DNA of 64,000 nt from Roseinatronobacter bogoriensis DSM 18756 (GCF_004366635.1 NZ_SORN01000001.1:324435-388434); one strand, 5' to 3'; positions 49,743-58,839 are shown, counted from the first letter of the stretch. Notes: a model not told the origin generated them from the letters alone. Numbers and translations are program-made.

Positions 49743-50399
49743 ATGGAAGTCAATTGGCTGATCATTCTTGATTTCATTCCGCAACTGCTGAAGGGCGCGC
49801 AGGTTACCGTCCATATCACGGTTGTCGGGCTTCTGGGGGGCGTTATCCTGGGCGCAATCGCTGGGCTGATGCGCGCCTATGGCAATGCCGTGATCAACGC
49901 AATTGCCTTTGTCTATATCGAAGTTATCCGTGGCACACCCATCGTGGTACAGGTCATGTTCCTGTATTTCGCGCTGCCTGTGCTGGCCTCTATACGCATT
50001 GACCCGATGACGACCGCCATTCTGGCCATCGTCATCAATGCAGGTGCCTATATCGCCGAGATTGTGCGCGGGGCGGTGCTGTCCATCTCCAAGGGGTTGA
50101 CTGAGGCCGGGTTGGCCATCGGCCTGCCGCGCTGGAAAGTGATTGTTCATATCGTGGGGCCCTTGGCGTTCCGGCGGCTTATTCCGCCTTTGGGCAACCA
50201 GTTTATCGTCAGCCTCAAGGACACCTCTCTGTTCATCGTGATCGGGGTGGGAGAGTTGACGCGCACAGGGCAAGAGATCATGGCCGCAAACTTTCGCGCT
50301 GTCGAAATCTGGACGGCGGTTGCGATCATGTATCTGATCATGACGGGCGTGCTGTCACTGGCGCTGCGGATGATTGAAAAACGCATGAGGATCCTATGA
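49743..50399 (+). CDS. Amino acid ABC transporter permease (HisM/GlnP type)
   Basis: A 218-residue permease with five membrane helices: LKGAQVTVHITVVGLLGGVI, IEVIRGTPIVVQVMFLYFAL, and the EAA loop EAGLAIGLPRWKVIVHIVGP that docks on the ATPase. A single permease gene implies a homodimer. Its stop overlaps the ATPase start by four bases. Confidence 0.92.
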   Translation: MEVNWLIILDFIPQLLKGAQVTVHITVVGLLGGVILGAIAGLMRAYGNAVINAIAFVYIEVIRGTPIVVQVMFLYFALPVLASIRIDPMTTAILAIVINAGAYIAEIVRGAVLSISKGLTEAGLAIGLPRWKVIVHIVGPLAFRRLIPPLGNQFIVSLKDTSLFIVIGVGELTRTGQEIMAANFRAVEIWTAVAIMYLIMTGVLSLALRMIEKRMRIL

Positions 50400-51127
50400 G
50401 CGACACCATCATTCAGTTTCGCAACGTGTCCAAGCATTTCGGCCCGCTCAAGGTTCTGGACGAGGTTGATCTGGAAATCCACAAGGGAGAGGTCGTCGTG
50501 CTGGTCGGCCCTTCGGGTTCCGGAAAATCGACGCTTTTGCGCTGCATCAACGGGTTGGAACAGATCACGGGTGGTGATCTGATCGTCAATGGCATGAGCG
50601 TGCTTGGCGGCAACAAGATCATGCGCGAAATCCGGCAAGAAGCGGGCATGGTGTTTCAGCAGTTCAACCTGTTTCCGCAGATGACTGCCTTGCAAAACGT
50701 GGCCTTCGGGCCGCAACAGGTGCGCGGGCTGAGCCGCAGCGAAGCGCGCGCATTGGCAAAGGAGTTGCTGGCAAAGGTCGGGCTTGCCGAAAAAGCCAAT
50801 CATGAACCCGCTGAATTGTCCGGCGGGCAACAGCAGCGTGTGGCGATTGCGCGGGCCTTGGCAATCAAACCCAAAGTGATGTTGTTTGACGAACCCACCT
50901 CGGCGCTGGACCCGGAATTGAAACAAGAAGTGCTAAACGTCATGCGCAACCTTGCAGCCGAAGGCATGACAATGGTGGTTGTCACCCATGAGATGGGCTT
51001 TGCCAAACAGGTCGGCACGCGCCTGATCTTCATGGAGCATGGCAAGATCGCCGTGGACGGAACCCCGCGCGACGTGATCGACAATCCGCCGAATGACCGC
51101 ATGAAGGATTTTCTGCAACATGTCTGA
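50396..51127 (+). CDS. Amino acid ABC transporter ATPase (GlnQ type)
   Basis: A 243-residue ATPase: Walker A GPSGSGKST, Q-loop FQQFNLFPQMT, signature ELSGGQQQRV, Walker B VMLFDEPTSALDP, H-loop VVTHEM. It powers uptake with the permease and binding protein just upstream. Its last eight bases overlap the following hydrolase gene. Confidence 0.94.
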   Translation: MSDTIIQFRNVSKHFGPLKVLDEVDLEIHKGEVVVLVGPSGSGKSTLLRCINGLEQITGGDLIVNGMSVLGGNKIMREIRQEAGMVFQQFNLFPQMTALQNVAFGPQQVRGLSRSEARALAKELLAKVGLAEKANHEPAELSGGQQQRVAIARALAIKPKVMLFDEPTSALDPELKQEVLNVMRNLAAEGMTMVVVTHEMGFAKQVGTRLIFMEHGKIAVDGTPRDVIDNPPNDRMKDFLQHV

Positions 51128-52148
51128 GGTGGTTGTCGCTGAACTTGGTTGGGTTCGTGCCGCTGGCAGCCCCTATGAAATTGGGTTTGCGCTGGGGCGC
51201 GCGGGGCGAGGGGCGGTGCAACAACGTCTGCGCCCTTTGGAATACTGGCGCGCGGTGACGGATGAACGGCATCAGCCGCTTGTCACCCGTCTGGCGGGGC
51301 GCACACAGGCGTTGTTTCCCGAAATCTATGCCGAGCTTGAGGGGCTTGCAGACGGGCTGGACCTGCCGTTCATGCAGGTCATGGCGTGGAATTGCCGCGG
51401 AGACCTGATGTCAAATGTCCCCGATGGGTGCACCACTGTTCAACTGCCGGGGCCAACGGCTGTGCTTGCGCATAACGAAGACGGATTGCCGGAATTGCAC
51501 GGCAGTTGTTTCATTGCCGAAGTCACTGGCCAGACGGGTGCTGGTTTTGTTGCCTGCTGCTATCCTGGCTCTCTGCCCGGCCATACATTCGCGGTTTCCA
51601 ATGCTGGCCTTGCGCAAGCGGTGAACAACCTTCGCCTGCGCAATGTCCAGCCAGAGCTTCCGCGCATGGTCTTGGGGCGCGCTGTGCTGGAGTGCAAAAC
51701 CATAACCGAGGCGCTGGCCCTTCTTGCGCGCGAGAATGCCTGTGGCGGGTTTCATTTCACGCTGGCGCAAGCGGGTGAGGGGGCGCTTCACAGTGTCGAA
51801 TTCGGTGGCGGGGCCTGTTCACACAAGCTGATCGAGGGCGCCTCTGGCCACGCCAATCATGCGCTACATCATAATGCTGCGCCACAGCAGACGATCACCC
51901 ACTCGTCACGGGATCGGCAAATACGCGTGCAGTCCCTGCTTGATGCGGGCGTCTCGGACGCGCTGCGCATTCTGCGCGATACGGGCGGGGCCGGACTGCC
52001 AATACATCGCACATGCAGTGACGACCCCGATCAGGAAAACACGCTTGCTTCGGCTATCATATCGGTCAACAACTATGGGGTAAGCTGGGAGTTCTATGAC
52101 CAATCCTCCTCCGAACCCGTCTATACTGGCGAAGTCACCGCTTCCTGA
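51120..52148 (+). CDS. C45 family Ntn-hydrolase (acyltransferase/peptidase-like)
   Basis: A 342-residue protein of the acyl-CoA:6-aminopenicillanate acyltransferase family (C45). These are proenzymes that cut themselves before a Cys, which becomes the nucleophile; here the site is DGCTTV at about residue 101-106, followed by AHNEDGLPELHG and the AVSNAGLAQAVNNLR block. Members hydrolyse or transfer acyl groups on amino acids and peptides. Placement in an amino-acid uptake operon suggests processing of an N-acylated amino acid brought in by the transporter. That is inference. Confidence 0.82.
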   Translation: MSEVVVAELGWVRAAGSPYEIGFALGRAGRGAVQQRLRPLEYWRAVTDERHQPLVTRLAGRTQALFPEIYAELEGLADGLDLPFMQVMAWNCRGDLMSNVPDGCTTVQLPGPTAVLAHNEDGLPELHGSCFIAEVTGQTGAGFVACCYPGSLPGHTFAVSNAGLAQAVNNLRLRNVQPELPRMVLGRAVLECKTITEALALLARENACGGFHFTLAQAGEGALHSVEFGGGACSHKLIEGASGHANHALHHNAAPQQTITHSSRDRQIRVQSLLDAGVSDALRILRDTGGAGLPIHRTCSDDPDQENTLASAIISVNNYGVSWEFYDQSSSEPVYTGEVTAS

Positions 52149-53034
52149 CCCGCCGCAAACGCTGGTGCAGTTGCGCGAGTTGATGCTGCGTATATCGCGT
52201 GGTGAATCCGATATCGCGCTTGGGCCAAAGGCCCGCGCGGCCCTCGCGCGGATTCTGGACCTGCAAGGTAATCCGGCGTTGCTGTCAATTACATCGCTTG
52301 CCAATGCACTGGGGGTGAACCCGTCGACGTTGACGCGGCTTGCACGGAATCTGGGCTATTCCGGGTTCGGCGCGTTTCAGGAAGTGCTGCTGAACGCATC
52401 CATGGCGCCGCCCGGTGCATTTTACAGCCAGCAGGCCCAAAAGGCGCTGGCCAGTGGCGAGCGGCAGGCGACAGAAGCTATGATGCATCTGTGCCGCGAG
52501 AACCAAGCCAATATTGACCGGTTTCTCTCCATGCATGACGACGCTCAGTTTCGCAGCGCCGTGTCGTTTATTTCAAACGCGCCAAGGGTCATGATCTATG
52601 GCATCCGGCAATTCCACGCCTTCGCAACTTTTCTGGTCTATGGGCTTCGGCTGATCCGTTCGGACGTTCACCTGCTGGATTCAAATGCGCTGGGCCTAGC
52701 CGAGGGGATTGCCTCGCTCGACAAGGACGATGTGCTGATCGTGTCAAGCTGCGCGCCGTATTCGCGTGTGGTCACCGAAGTTGCGCAAGCGGCTGCGGCA
52801 AAGCCGATGACGATTGTGGCGATCACGGACCGCGCGGATTCGCCCTTGATCGAAGTCTCTCAGGCCGCAATTCTGGTTCCGCATGAAACGCGGTTTCTGT
52901 CCAATTCGCTAACGACATTCATTCTGGCGGCAGAGTGCCTGATCAATGCATGTGCGGCCGCAAGGCCGGTCGAAACACAGGCCGCATTGGCGGAACGGGA
53001 TCGGCTGATAACGGGGTTGAAGATCGAATTATAG
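52096..53034 (+). CDS. RpiR-family transcriptional regulator with SIS domain
   Basis: A 312-residue regulator. The N-terminal helix-turn-helix (SITSLANALGVNPSTLTRLA, RNLGYSGFGAFQEVL; residues about 65-105) is followed by a SIS sugar-phosphate-binding-type domain (about 145-280; VMIYGIRQFHAFATFLVYGL, VLIVSSCAPYSRV). The start ATG 52096 has GGGAG and lies 53 bases inside the hydrolase gene. It probably controls this transport operon, perhaps through the symmetric site at 48840. Confidence 0.88.
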   Translation: MTNPPPNPSILAKSPLPDPPQTLVQLRELMLRISRGESDIALGPKARAALARILDLQGNPALLSITSLANALGVNPSTLTRLARNLGYSGFGAFQEVLLNASMAPPGAFYSQQAQKALASGERQATEAMMHLCRENQANIDRFLSMHDDAQFRSAVSFISNAPRVMIYGIRQFHAFATFLVYGLRLIRSDVHLLDSNALGLAEGIASLDKDDVLIVSSCAPYSRVVTEVAQAAAAKPMTIVAITDRADSPLIEVSQAAILVPHETRFLSNSLTTFILAAECLINACAAARPVETQAALAERDRLITGLKIEL

Positions 53035-53059
53035 GCACATCGTGCAGGCGTGGCGGCCC

Positions 53060-53491
53060 TCATGCCATGCGCGTGTCAGACATCGCGTTCATGCGTTCGA
53101 CCAGTTCGGCGGCCAACCATCCAACGGGGCGGCGCAGATGCAAGGGCAGGCGGGCGCGCAGCAAGAAGCTTGTGCTGGGGTGATCGGCCCGCGAAATGGC
53201 CGCGAACAGGGCCAATAACCAGCTCTCGTCGAATGATCGCTCTTGCGCCGTGGCTTCATAGATCACTGGCCCTTTGGGCAGCGCGGCGCTCAGAACGCGC
53301 AGCAAGGCATCCGCATAGTCCTGCGCGCCCTCTTTCGGTGCATGGAGCAAGAGTGCGCAAGTCTCAAAGACCTCCACCCGCGCCTTGGCCCGACATTTGC
53401 GCATCAGAATTCGCAGCATCATCAGGGCCGGTTCCTGTCGGTACGACGCTTCGTGCAGGCTGGGGGTGGGTTTAAGGGCGGTTTGTCGCAT
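53060..53491 (-). CDS. Hypothetical protein, 143 residues
   Basis: A soluble helical protein beginning MRQTALKPTPSLHEAS with basic middle (MRKCRAKARVEVFETCALLL). A GGAGTG site supports the start. The tail includes LPLHLRRPVGWLAAELVERM. Codon use is normal. I recognise no family; it converges on the RpiR gene and stands alone. Confidence 0.5.
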   Translation of the reverse strand: MRQTALKPTPSLHEASYRQEPALMMLRILMRKCRAKARVEVFETCALLLHAPKEGAQDYADALLRVLSAALPKGPVIYEATAQERSFDESWLLALFAAISRADHPSTSFLLRARLPLHLRRPVGWLAAELVERMNAMSDTRMA

Positions 53492-53572
53492 CAGACACTC
53501 CAAGATTACCCGACACAAATAGTATGGATTTGGGTTGAGCGCCAGATTTTTCTTGAGTTGTTTTGTCGGAAA

Positions 53573-53608
53573 TCATCCCTCCGGCCGGAAGCGCCGCCAG
53601 AGGGATGA
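53573..53608 (-). terminator. Stem-loop downstream of the 94-residue protein gene
   Basis: Arms TCATCCCTC and GAGGGATGA (53573-53581, 53600-53608), ten bases beyond the stop at 53619 on the minus strand. The run after it is only weakly T-rich, so it may be an imperfect terminator. Confidence 0.55.
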
Positions 53609-53618
53609 CAGATTGGGC

Positions 53619-53903
53619 TTACTGCGTCAGGACGAGTTCAAAATCCTCGTCGAAATAGCTGTGGACCGAAACAAAGGGGCGATCGCCTTCCGCTTCGAAG
53701 ACATAGACATGCAATGCATCGTCATTCATTGTGACGCGGCAAATCACATCCGCGACGCCTGTCGCCAGGCCATCAGGGCAGGCTTCAAGGTCGATATGTG
53801 GCACCGAGCTTTCGAAATCGGTATAGAAATAGCGCCCCTGCTCTTGCGAGAAGGCGGGCAGCGCGATCAGGCAGCAAGCGGCAGAAACCAGTGTGCGGAA
53901 CAT
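53619..53903 (-). CDS. Small secreted protein, 94 residues
   Basis: An exported protein with a signal peptide (TLVSAACCLIALPAFSQ) and AGGAG ribosome site. The mature 75 residues contain two Cys (LEACPDG and DVICRV), likely a disulfide, and strands HVYVFEAEGD and FVSVHSYFDEDF. I start at ATG 53903 because the longer frame lacks a leader. Function unknown; the gene is single and followed by a stem-loop. Confidence 0.6.
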   Translation of the reverse strand: MFRTLVSAACCLIALPAFSQEQGRYFYTDFESSVPHIDLEACPDGLATGVADVICRVTMNDDALHVYVFEAEGDRPFVSVHSYFDEDFELVLTQ

Positions 53904-54579
53904 GTGACGTCTCCTTGTGATTGCGTCAGTTTGAGGTTGAGTTGTCTTGTCGGGGTGCGCGTGTTCATAAATGCATCGGCTTTCATGATGGGGTGTGTTC
54001 GAATGTGGCCTGTCCCGACGAATGCGCAGATTCAGGGTCGCGGTTTCGGGAACCTGTGCATGTCGGTCCAGCAGCAATTCGAGCGGGCGCGGCTCCAGCC
54101 CGCAGCCATGTGCACGTGCGGCGACATTCATGCCGCGCAGTTCGATGTGCAAAGTATGTGGGGACTGGGGCATTTGGACTCCGGCAAAGACGTGAGACAG
54201 AAGCTGTCTTGCCGGGCTATCAGAACCTCTGACTGCTGGGTGTCGAATACTTGATAAAAAAACTAGGCTTTGTAAAGATGTTTCTCAGGCGCATTAAAGC
54301 CAAGCCAGTATCATCAAATTTACGCAGTTTTACAGAAGCTTGCGTATGCGCCGGTCAGTAATTTATGTCGCTGCTGGGGGGCGGCGCAATATGAACGCAC
54401 TGCCTTCTGGTCGCGTTGCCGGGAGAAGCCCCGATTGGATGCAAGCCTTGGCGTTACAGACCTGCGACCCTTTTTCCTGCACCGGTAAGGCGGGGTGAAC
54501 GCGGATGGTGTAAGCAGATCAGTCAAGGTGTCGCCAAACTCTGATAGACACGGAAGCGCTGTTATGTAATCTTGAGTGC
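53904..54579. other. Non-coding gap before riboswitch 3
   Basis: About 680 bases. Open frames here have no ribosome sites and unusual composition. It includes the promoter of the small secreted protein and presumably that of riboswitch 3. I see no other structure. Confidence 0.5.
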
Positions 54580-54750
54580 GATGGTGTCCGGGTGTTGCAA
54601 CCCGGCTGAAAAGGGAACGTGGTGCGGGCTATGCCCAATGCCACGACTGCCCCCGCAACTGTAAGCGGAGAGCGACCCCGATAAAACCACTGGACCGCTG
54701 GTCTGGGAAGGTTCGGGCAAGCGTTGATCCGCAAGTCAGGAGACCTGCCA
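54580..54750 (+). promoter_or_regulatory. Cobalamin riboswitch 3
   Basis: Aptamer landmarks: GATGGTGTCCGGGTG with GAAAAGGGAACG (54580-54619), GTGCGGGCTATGCCCA, the core GCCCCCGCAACTGTAAGCGG (54649-54667 region), AACCACTGG (54685-54693), GGGAAGGTTCGGGCAAG (54705-54721) and the B12 box AGTCAGGAGACCTGCC (54734-54749). It is 71 bases upstream of a gene for an unrecognised small protein, its only candidate target. Confidence 0.93.
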
Positions 54751-54820
54751 TCTCCGGCGCGACGATTCGCGCCGTAGCAACCTTGACCCAGGCGGGGTGA
54801 CCTGGTGCGGAGAGACCGTG

Positions 54821-55189
54821 ATGGACCAGACACGCCTCGCGATATCGCCGTTGACAGATCGCCTTGCCCCTTGCGCGGAGGGCGCGATGCTATTGGAACT
54901 GACACTTACGCAACTTGATATTGGCCATGTCTCGCCAGAGCGGGCGCAGGAATTGGGCCAGCTTGGTTACCTGCAATGGCTGGGCGGTTTGCCCGGACAG
55001 GCCAGCTACCAGGCCGAGGCTATGCGCGCCTATACGCTGGCGGCCCCGTTCATCCGCAACTCGCCTGCGGTGGCTGTGTTTTGCGATCTGCTTGTGGCCT
55101 CGACCCGCCAGCCTTTGGCGCCCCTGTCGTTGACATTGCGGCCACGTCACCGGCGCGGGGGGGCACAAGCGCGGCGTGCGGCCTACTGA
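54821..55189 (+). CDS. Unrecognised 122-residue protein under a B12 riboswitch
   Basis: ATG 54821 follows GCGGAGAG, 71 bases after riboswitch 3. The protein has no signal peptide or membrane helix. It is mainly helical (LLELTLTQLDIGHVSPERAQ, ELGQLGYLQWLGGLPGQASY, AFIRN-type segment, VAVFCDLLVASTRQP) and ends in a very basic tail (RPRHRRGGAQARRAAY). Only two Cys are present and no metal-binding cluster. I know of no family that fits. Regulation by B12 implies a role in B12 supply or in a B12-sparing reaction. The downstream gene converges on it, so it is a single-gene unit. Confidence 0.6.
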   Translation: MDQTRLAISPLTDRLAPCAEGAMLLELTLTQLDIGHVSPERAQELGQLGYLQWLGGLPGQASYQAEAMRAYTLAAPFIRNSPAVAVFCDLLVASTRQPLAPLSLTLRPRHRRGGAQARRAAY

Positions 55190-55271
55190 ACAGAAAAAGC
55201 GATTGGTGTAGCAGTCGTCGGAATGAACTGGAACACCGTCAAATAGCGCTGCGCCAGGCAGGTTTCACGGG

Positions 55272-56045
55272 TCAGATGATCTTGCCTTCAGGCAAAAACC
55301 TTTGGGTCAGCACGGTTTCCTGCATCCGCATCAGGCGATGCGCGTTATGCATATGCTCTGCAAGGATTGTCCGCGCGGCAGTGCTGTCGCCCGCGCGCAG
55401 GGCTGCAACAAGGCGCGACTGGTAATCCAGCCCCGAAGACCATAATTCCTGATTGGGCTTCGAATAGAGTTTGCGAGAGACGGTAATATCCGCCAGCATA
55501 TTGGCAATGAACCGTATCAGAAAGCGCAGCAGCGGGTTGCCTGACATCTCTGCCAAAAGCGCATGAAACCTGAGTGACGCAATATGTTGTTCACGCTCTT
55601 CCTGTGCGGTTTGGGCGGGTGCGGCATAGCAGGTCATCACCTCTTCCAGGGCGCGAAGCTGCGCCTCGGTCAGCTTGCCTGCAAGCGAGGCCGCCAGTTC
55701 CGGTTCCAATACAGTGCGGATCTGATAGACATCATCAATTGTCAGGTGTTGATAGTAGAAGTAGTTGCCCAGAAGGGCAGTCGCGCGTTCCTCGGAGACC
55801 TGATGTACGAACACCCCGCCCCCCGGCCCGGTGCGTGACTTGACCAGCCCTTGCGCTTCCAGAATGCGTATGGCCTCGCGGATCGTGCCTTTGGCCATGC
55901 CAAAACGCTCGATCAGTTCCAACTCGGAAGGTAACCTGTCACCAGGCCCCCAGCCATTTTCCATGACCCATGATTTGATCGCCTCGGCCACCTGTTGTGG
56001 ACGTGACAGGCGTTCAGGGATCGAGGGGATGATGGCAGGCGGCAA
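55272..56045 (-). CDS. GntR-family (FadR subfamily) transcriptional regulator
   Basis: A regulator of about 257 residues. GntR winged helix at about 10-75 (SRPQQVAEAIKSWVMENGWG, LPSELELIERFGMAKGTIRE), then a helical FCD effector domain (about 90-235; YQIRTVLEPELAASLAGKL, SLRFHALLAEMSGNPLLRFL). I choose TTG 56045 because GGAG lies seven bases upstream; this overlaps the end of the ATPase gene by 32 bases. It probably regulates the peptide-type transporter operon whose last gene it is. Confidence 0.82.
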   Translation of the reverse strand: MPPAIIPSIPERLSRPQQVAEAIKSWVMENGWGPGDRLPSELELIERFGMAKGTIREAIRILEAQGLVKSRTGPGGGVFVHQVSEERATALLGNYFYYQHLTIDDVYQIRTVLEPELAASLAGKLTEAQLRALEEVMTCYAAPAQTAQEEREQHIASLRFHALLAEMSGNPLLRFLIRFIANMLADITVSRKLYSKPNQELWSSGLDYQSRLVAALRAGDSTAARTILAEHMHNAHRLMRMQETVLTQRFLPEGKII

Positions 56046-56967
56046 ACTGGTCTCCTTCAACTGGGCGTAGGTCCGGCACCTCTGCGCGGCACAGGTCGGT
56101 TGCGCGCGGACAGCGCCCGGCAAAGGCGCAGCCCGGTGGCGGATTCAGCGGGTCAGGCAATTCGCCCGCTTGCGCACCGCCAAGCGGTTTGCCCACGACC
56201 GGCGCCGAGTCTGCCAGAAGCTTGGTATAGGGATGGCGCGGCGCTGCAAAGACCTTTTCGGCGGGGCCGGTTTCCACCACAGACCCGAAATAGAGCACTG
56301 CAATTCGGTCGCTGACGGCCTCGACCACAGCCAGATCATGGCTGATAAACAGATAGGTCAGGTTGAATTCGGATTTCAGCGCGGCCAACAGGTTCAGAAC
56401 CTGAGCCTGCACGGAAACATCCAGCGCGGAAACGGGTTCATCCAGGATCAGAATGCGCGGGCTGGCCGCAAGGGCGCGGGCAATCCCGATACGCTGCGCC
56501 TGACCGCCGGAAAATTCATGCGGGTAGCGGGTCAGGAATTCGGGGCGCAGGTTCACCGCATCGAACAGTTCCGCAATCCGGTCATCCAGCGCGCGGCCCC
56601 GCAACCCGTGCAGCAGGCGCAGCGGCACTTCCATGATCTGCTGGATCGTCTTGCGCGGGTTCAGGCTGGAAACCGGGTCCTGAAAGACGTACTGAATTAG
56701 CCGCCCGAATGCGGCAGGGTCCGCGCGGTTCAGGGCCTTTCCTTCAATCTCGATCGTGCCAGCGCTGGGCGGCGTCAGCCCGACCAGCATCCGCGCCAGT
56801 GTCGATTTCCCGCAACCAGATTCGCCAACGATACCCAGTGTCTCACCTGTCTTGACCTCTAGCGATACGGGGTGAACCGCATGAACCTGTGCGCGCGGCG
56901 GACCAATCAGGCGTTTGCCGATATCGAATGTTTTTGCCAGATTGGTGGATTTCAAGGCAATCGTCAT
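56014..56967 (-). CDS. Peptide-type ABC transporter ATPase (DppF/OppF type)
   Basis: A 317-residue ATPase: Walker A GESGCGKST, signature EFSGGQAQRIG, Walker B ILILDEPVSALDV, H-loop FISHDLAV, and the C-terminal oligopeptide ATPase extension with Cys (CAFAGRCPRATDLC). The start 56967 overlaps the stop of the fused permease-ATPase gene (ATGA). It completes the ATPase heterodimer with the C-terminal half of that protein. Confidence 0.92.
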   Translation of the reverse strand: MTIALKSTNLAKTFDIGKRLIGPPRAQVHAVHPVSLEVKTGETLGIVGESGCGKSTLARMLVGLTPPSAGTIEIEGKALNRADPAAFGRLIQYVFQDPVSSLNPRKTIQQIMEVPLRLLHGLRGRALDDRIAELFDAVNLRPEFLTRYPHEFSGGQAQRIGIARALAASPRILILDEPVSALDVSVQAQVLNLLAALKSEFNLTYLFISHDLAVVEAVSDRIAVLYFGSVVETGPAEKVFAAPRHPYTKLLADSAPVVGKPLGGAQAGELPDPLNPPPGCAFAGRCPRATDLCRAEVPDLRPVEGDQFAACHHPLDP

Positions 56968-58826
56968 GGGGCCACCTCCGGGAACAGGCAACGCACTTTG
57001 CGGGCCTCACCTTGCAAAGCGATCTCGCCTGTGCGGCAGGCCGCTTGCGCCTTCTCGCAGCGCGGGGCAAAGGCGCAGCCCGGTGGCAGGTCATCAACAG
57101 CAGGCGGCAGGCCGGGAATGGCCGCCATCACGCGCCGCCCGCCCCCCAGTTCCGGCACACAGGCAATCAGTCGTGCGGTGTAAGGGTGCGCGGGTGCCGC
57201 CAGCACATCCGCTGTTGGGCCTGCCTCGACGATCCGTCCGCCATACATGACCGCCACGCGGTCGCAAAGCTGGCCCACCACACCGAAATCATGTGTGATG
57301 AACAAAATCGCCAACCCGCGCGAGCGGCGTAAGTCGGACAACAGCGCCAGAATCTGCGCCTGCACGGTCACATCCAAGGCTGTGGTCGGTTCATCGGCAA
57401 TGATGATGTCAGGGTCATTGGCCAGTGCCATGGCAATGCCCACGCGCTGGCGCATTCCGCCCGACAATTCGTGCGGATACGCACGGAAACGGGCAGCAGC
57501 ATTCGGGATGCGCACATCCTCCAGCAGCTTGACTGCGCGCTTATGCGCTTGCGCATGGCTGACAGGCTCGTGCACGCGGATCGCCTCGATCAGTTGATCG
57601 CCGATGCGGTAAAGTGGGTGCAGGGTCGAAAGCGGGTCCTGAAAAATATAGGCCACCTTGCGCCCGCGCAAGGACCGCAACAGTTCATAGGGCGCGCCGA
57701 TCAGGTCCTGCCCGTTCAGTCGCACCGCGCCTCCGGTGATCACCCCGGGCGGAGAGGCCACCAGCCCCATCACCGACAGCGCCGTGACGGACTTGCCAGA
57801 GCCGGATTCACCAATCAATCCCAGACATTCGCCGGGCTTCAACTCCAGCGAGACCTTATTGACAGCTTTATAGATGCGCGGCCCTACTTGGAACTGCGTT
57901 TCAAGTTCGTCAATGCGCAAGAGCCCGTCGCCCTTGGGGACAGGGGCCTCTGCCCGCTCTACCCGTGTCGTCGCCATGGGCCGCGCCAAAGCGCCCGAGC
58001 GCAGCCGCGGGTCCAGCGCGTCCCGTATCCCGTCGCCCAACAGGTTCACCGACATCACAATCAGCAGGATCATCACGCCCGGCACAATAGAGGTATGCGG
58101 TGCCGTGATCAGGGCCGAGCGCGCCTCGCCCAGCATCGAGCCCAGATCAGCCTGCGGCGGCTGGCTGCCAAGGCCCAGAAAGGACAGGCCAGCGGTTTCA
58201 AGGATCATCCAGCCGATGGTTGTGGACATGGCAATCACGACGACCGGCACGATATTTGGCACCACCTCGGTCAGCAGAATGCGGGTATGGCCCATGCCCG
58301 CCAGCTTCGCTGCGTCAATGAATTCCCGATGCGCGATGCCGACCGTGACCCCGCGAATATTCCGCGCGAAAAACGGAATATTCACCACTGCAACCGCGAT
58401 CAGCGCATTCAGCAGGCCCGGCCCCAGCACCGCGACAATTGCCAGCGCCAGCAGGATATACGGAAATGCCATCAGCATATCGACGCCGCGCATGGTCACA
58501 TTATCCGTGCGCCCGCCGAAATAGCCTGCCATCACCCCGATCGCCGCACCCAGCAGCCCTGCGACGAGCGCTGCGGCAAACCCTACAGCCAGCGACAGCC
58601 GCGTGCCCCACATCAGCCGCGACAGCAGATCGCGCCCCAGATGGTCGGTTCCCAGCAGATGCCCGTCTGACAGGGGGCGCAGGAAACGGTTTGCCGTGTT
58701 GGTGGCATTTGGCGGATGCAGGGGCAGGATTGGGGTCAGCAGCGCCAGGACCACAATCACAGCCAGCACCACCGCCCCAAAGCCCGCCAGTTTGTTGCGA
58801 AACAGAAGTTTTAGAAACAGGCTCAT
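56964..58826 (-). CDS. Fused permease-ATPase of a peptide-type ABC transporter (DppC-DppD)
   Basis: A 620-residue fusion. Residues 1-290 are a DppC-type permease (FLKLLFRNKLAGFGAVVLAV; GTDHLGRDLLSRLMWGTRLS; DAAKLAGMGHTRILLTEVVP; DALDPRLR). Residues about 325-620 are a DppD-type ATPase (GESGSGKSV, YPHELSGGMRQRVGIAMAL, DIIIADEPTTALDV, and the CAFAPRCEKAQAAC extension). The linker RPMATTRVERAEAPVPKG is short. Separate genes are the norm, though such fusions occur in related bacteria. The frame is continuous, so this is not a sequencing join by any sign I can see. Confidence 0.9.
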   Translation of the reverse strand: MSLFLKLLFRNKLAGFGAVVLAVIVVLALLTPILPLHPPNATNTANRFLRPLSDGHLLGTDHLGRDLLSRLMWGTRLSLAVGFAAALVAGLLGAAIGVMAGYFGGRTDNVTMRGVDMLMAFPYILLALAIVAVLGPGLLNALIAVAVVNIPFFARNIRGVTVGIAHREFIDAAKLAGMGHTRILLTEVVPNIVPVVVIAMSTTIGWMILETAGLSFLGLGSQPPQADLGSMLGEARSALITAPHTSIVPGVMILLIVMSVNLLGDGIRDALDPRLRSGALARPMATTRVERAEAPVPKGDGLLRIDELETQFQVGPRIYKAVNKVSLELKPGECLGLIGESGSGKSVTALSVMGLVASPPGVITGGAVRLNGQDLIGAPYELLRSLRGRKVAYIFQDPLSTLHPLYRIGDQLIEAIRVHEPVSHAQAHKRAVKLLEDVRIPNAAARFRAYPHELSGGMRQRVGIAMALANDPDIIIADEPTTALDVTVQAQILALLSDLRRSRGLAILFITHDFGVVGQLCDRVAVMYGGRIVEAGPTADVLAAPAHPYTARLIACVPELGGGRRVMAAIPGLPPAVDDLPPGCAFAPRCEKAQAACRTGEIALQGEARKVRCLFPEVAP

Positions 58827-58839
58827 GCCTTGATCCCCC

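Noticed and set aside
53921..54232. A 103-codon plus-strand frame opposite the promoter of the small secreted protein
   Set aside because: No ribosome site, Arg/Cys/Gly-rich, no similarity; it lies across the leader region of a better-supported gene.
57471..58670. A 399-codon open frame on the plus strand opposite the fused permease-ATPase
   Set aside because: His/Gln/Arg-rich shadow frame with no ribosome site.
56964..58826. Possible sequencing frameshift joining two genes (permease and ATPase)
   Set aside because: The fusion frame is continuous with a sensible linker and normal codon use, and similar fusions are known in peptide-type transporters; treated as a true fusion.
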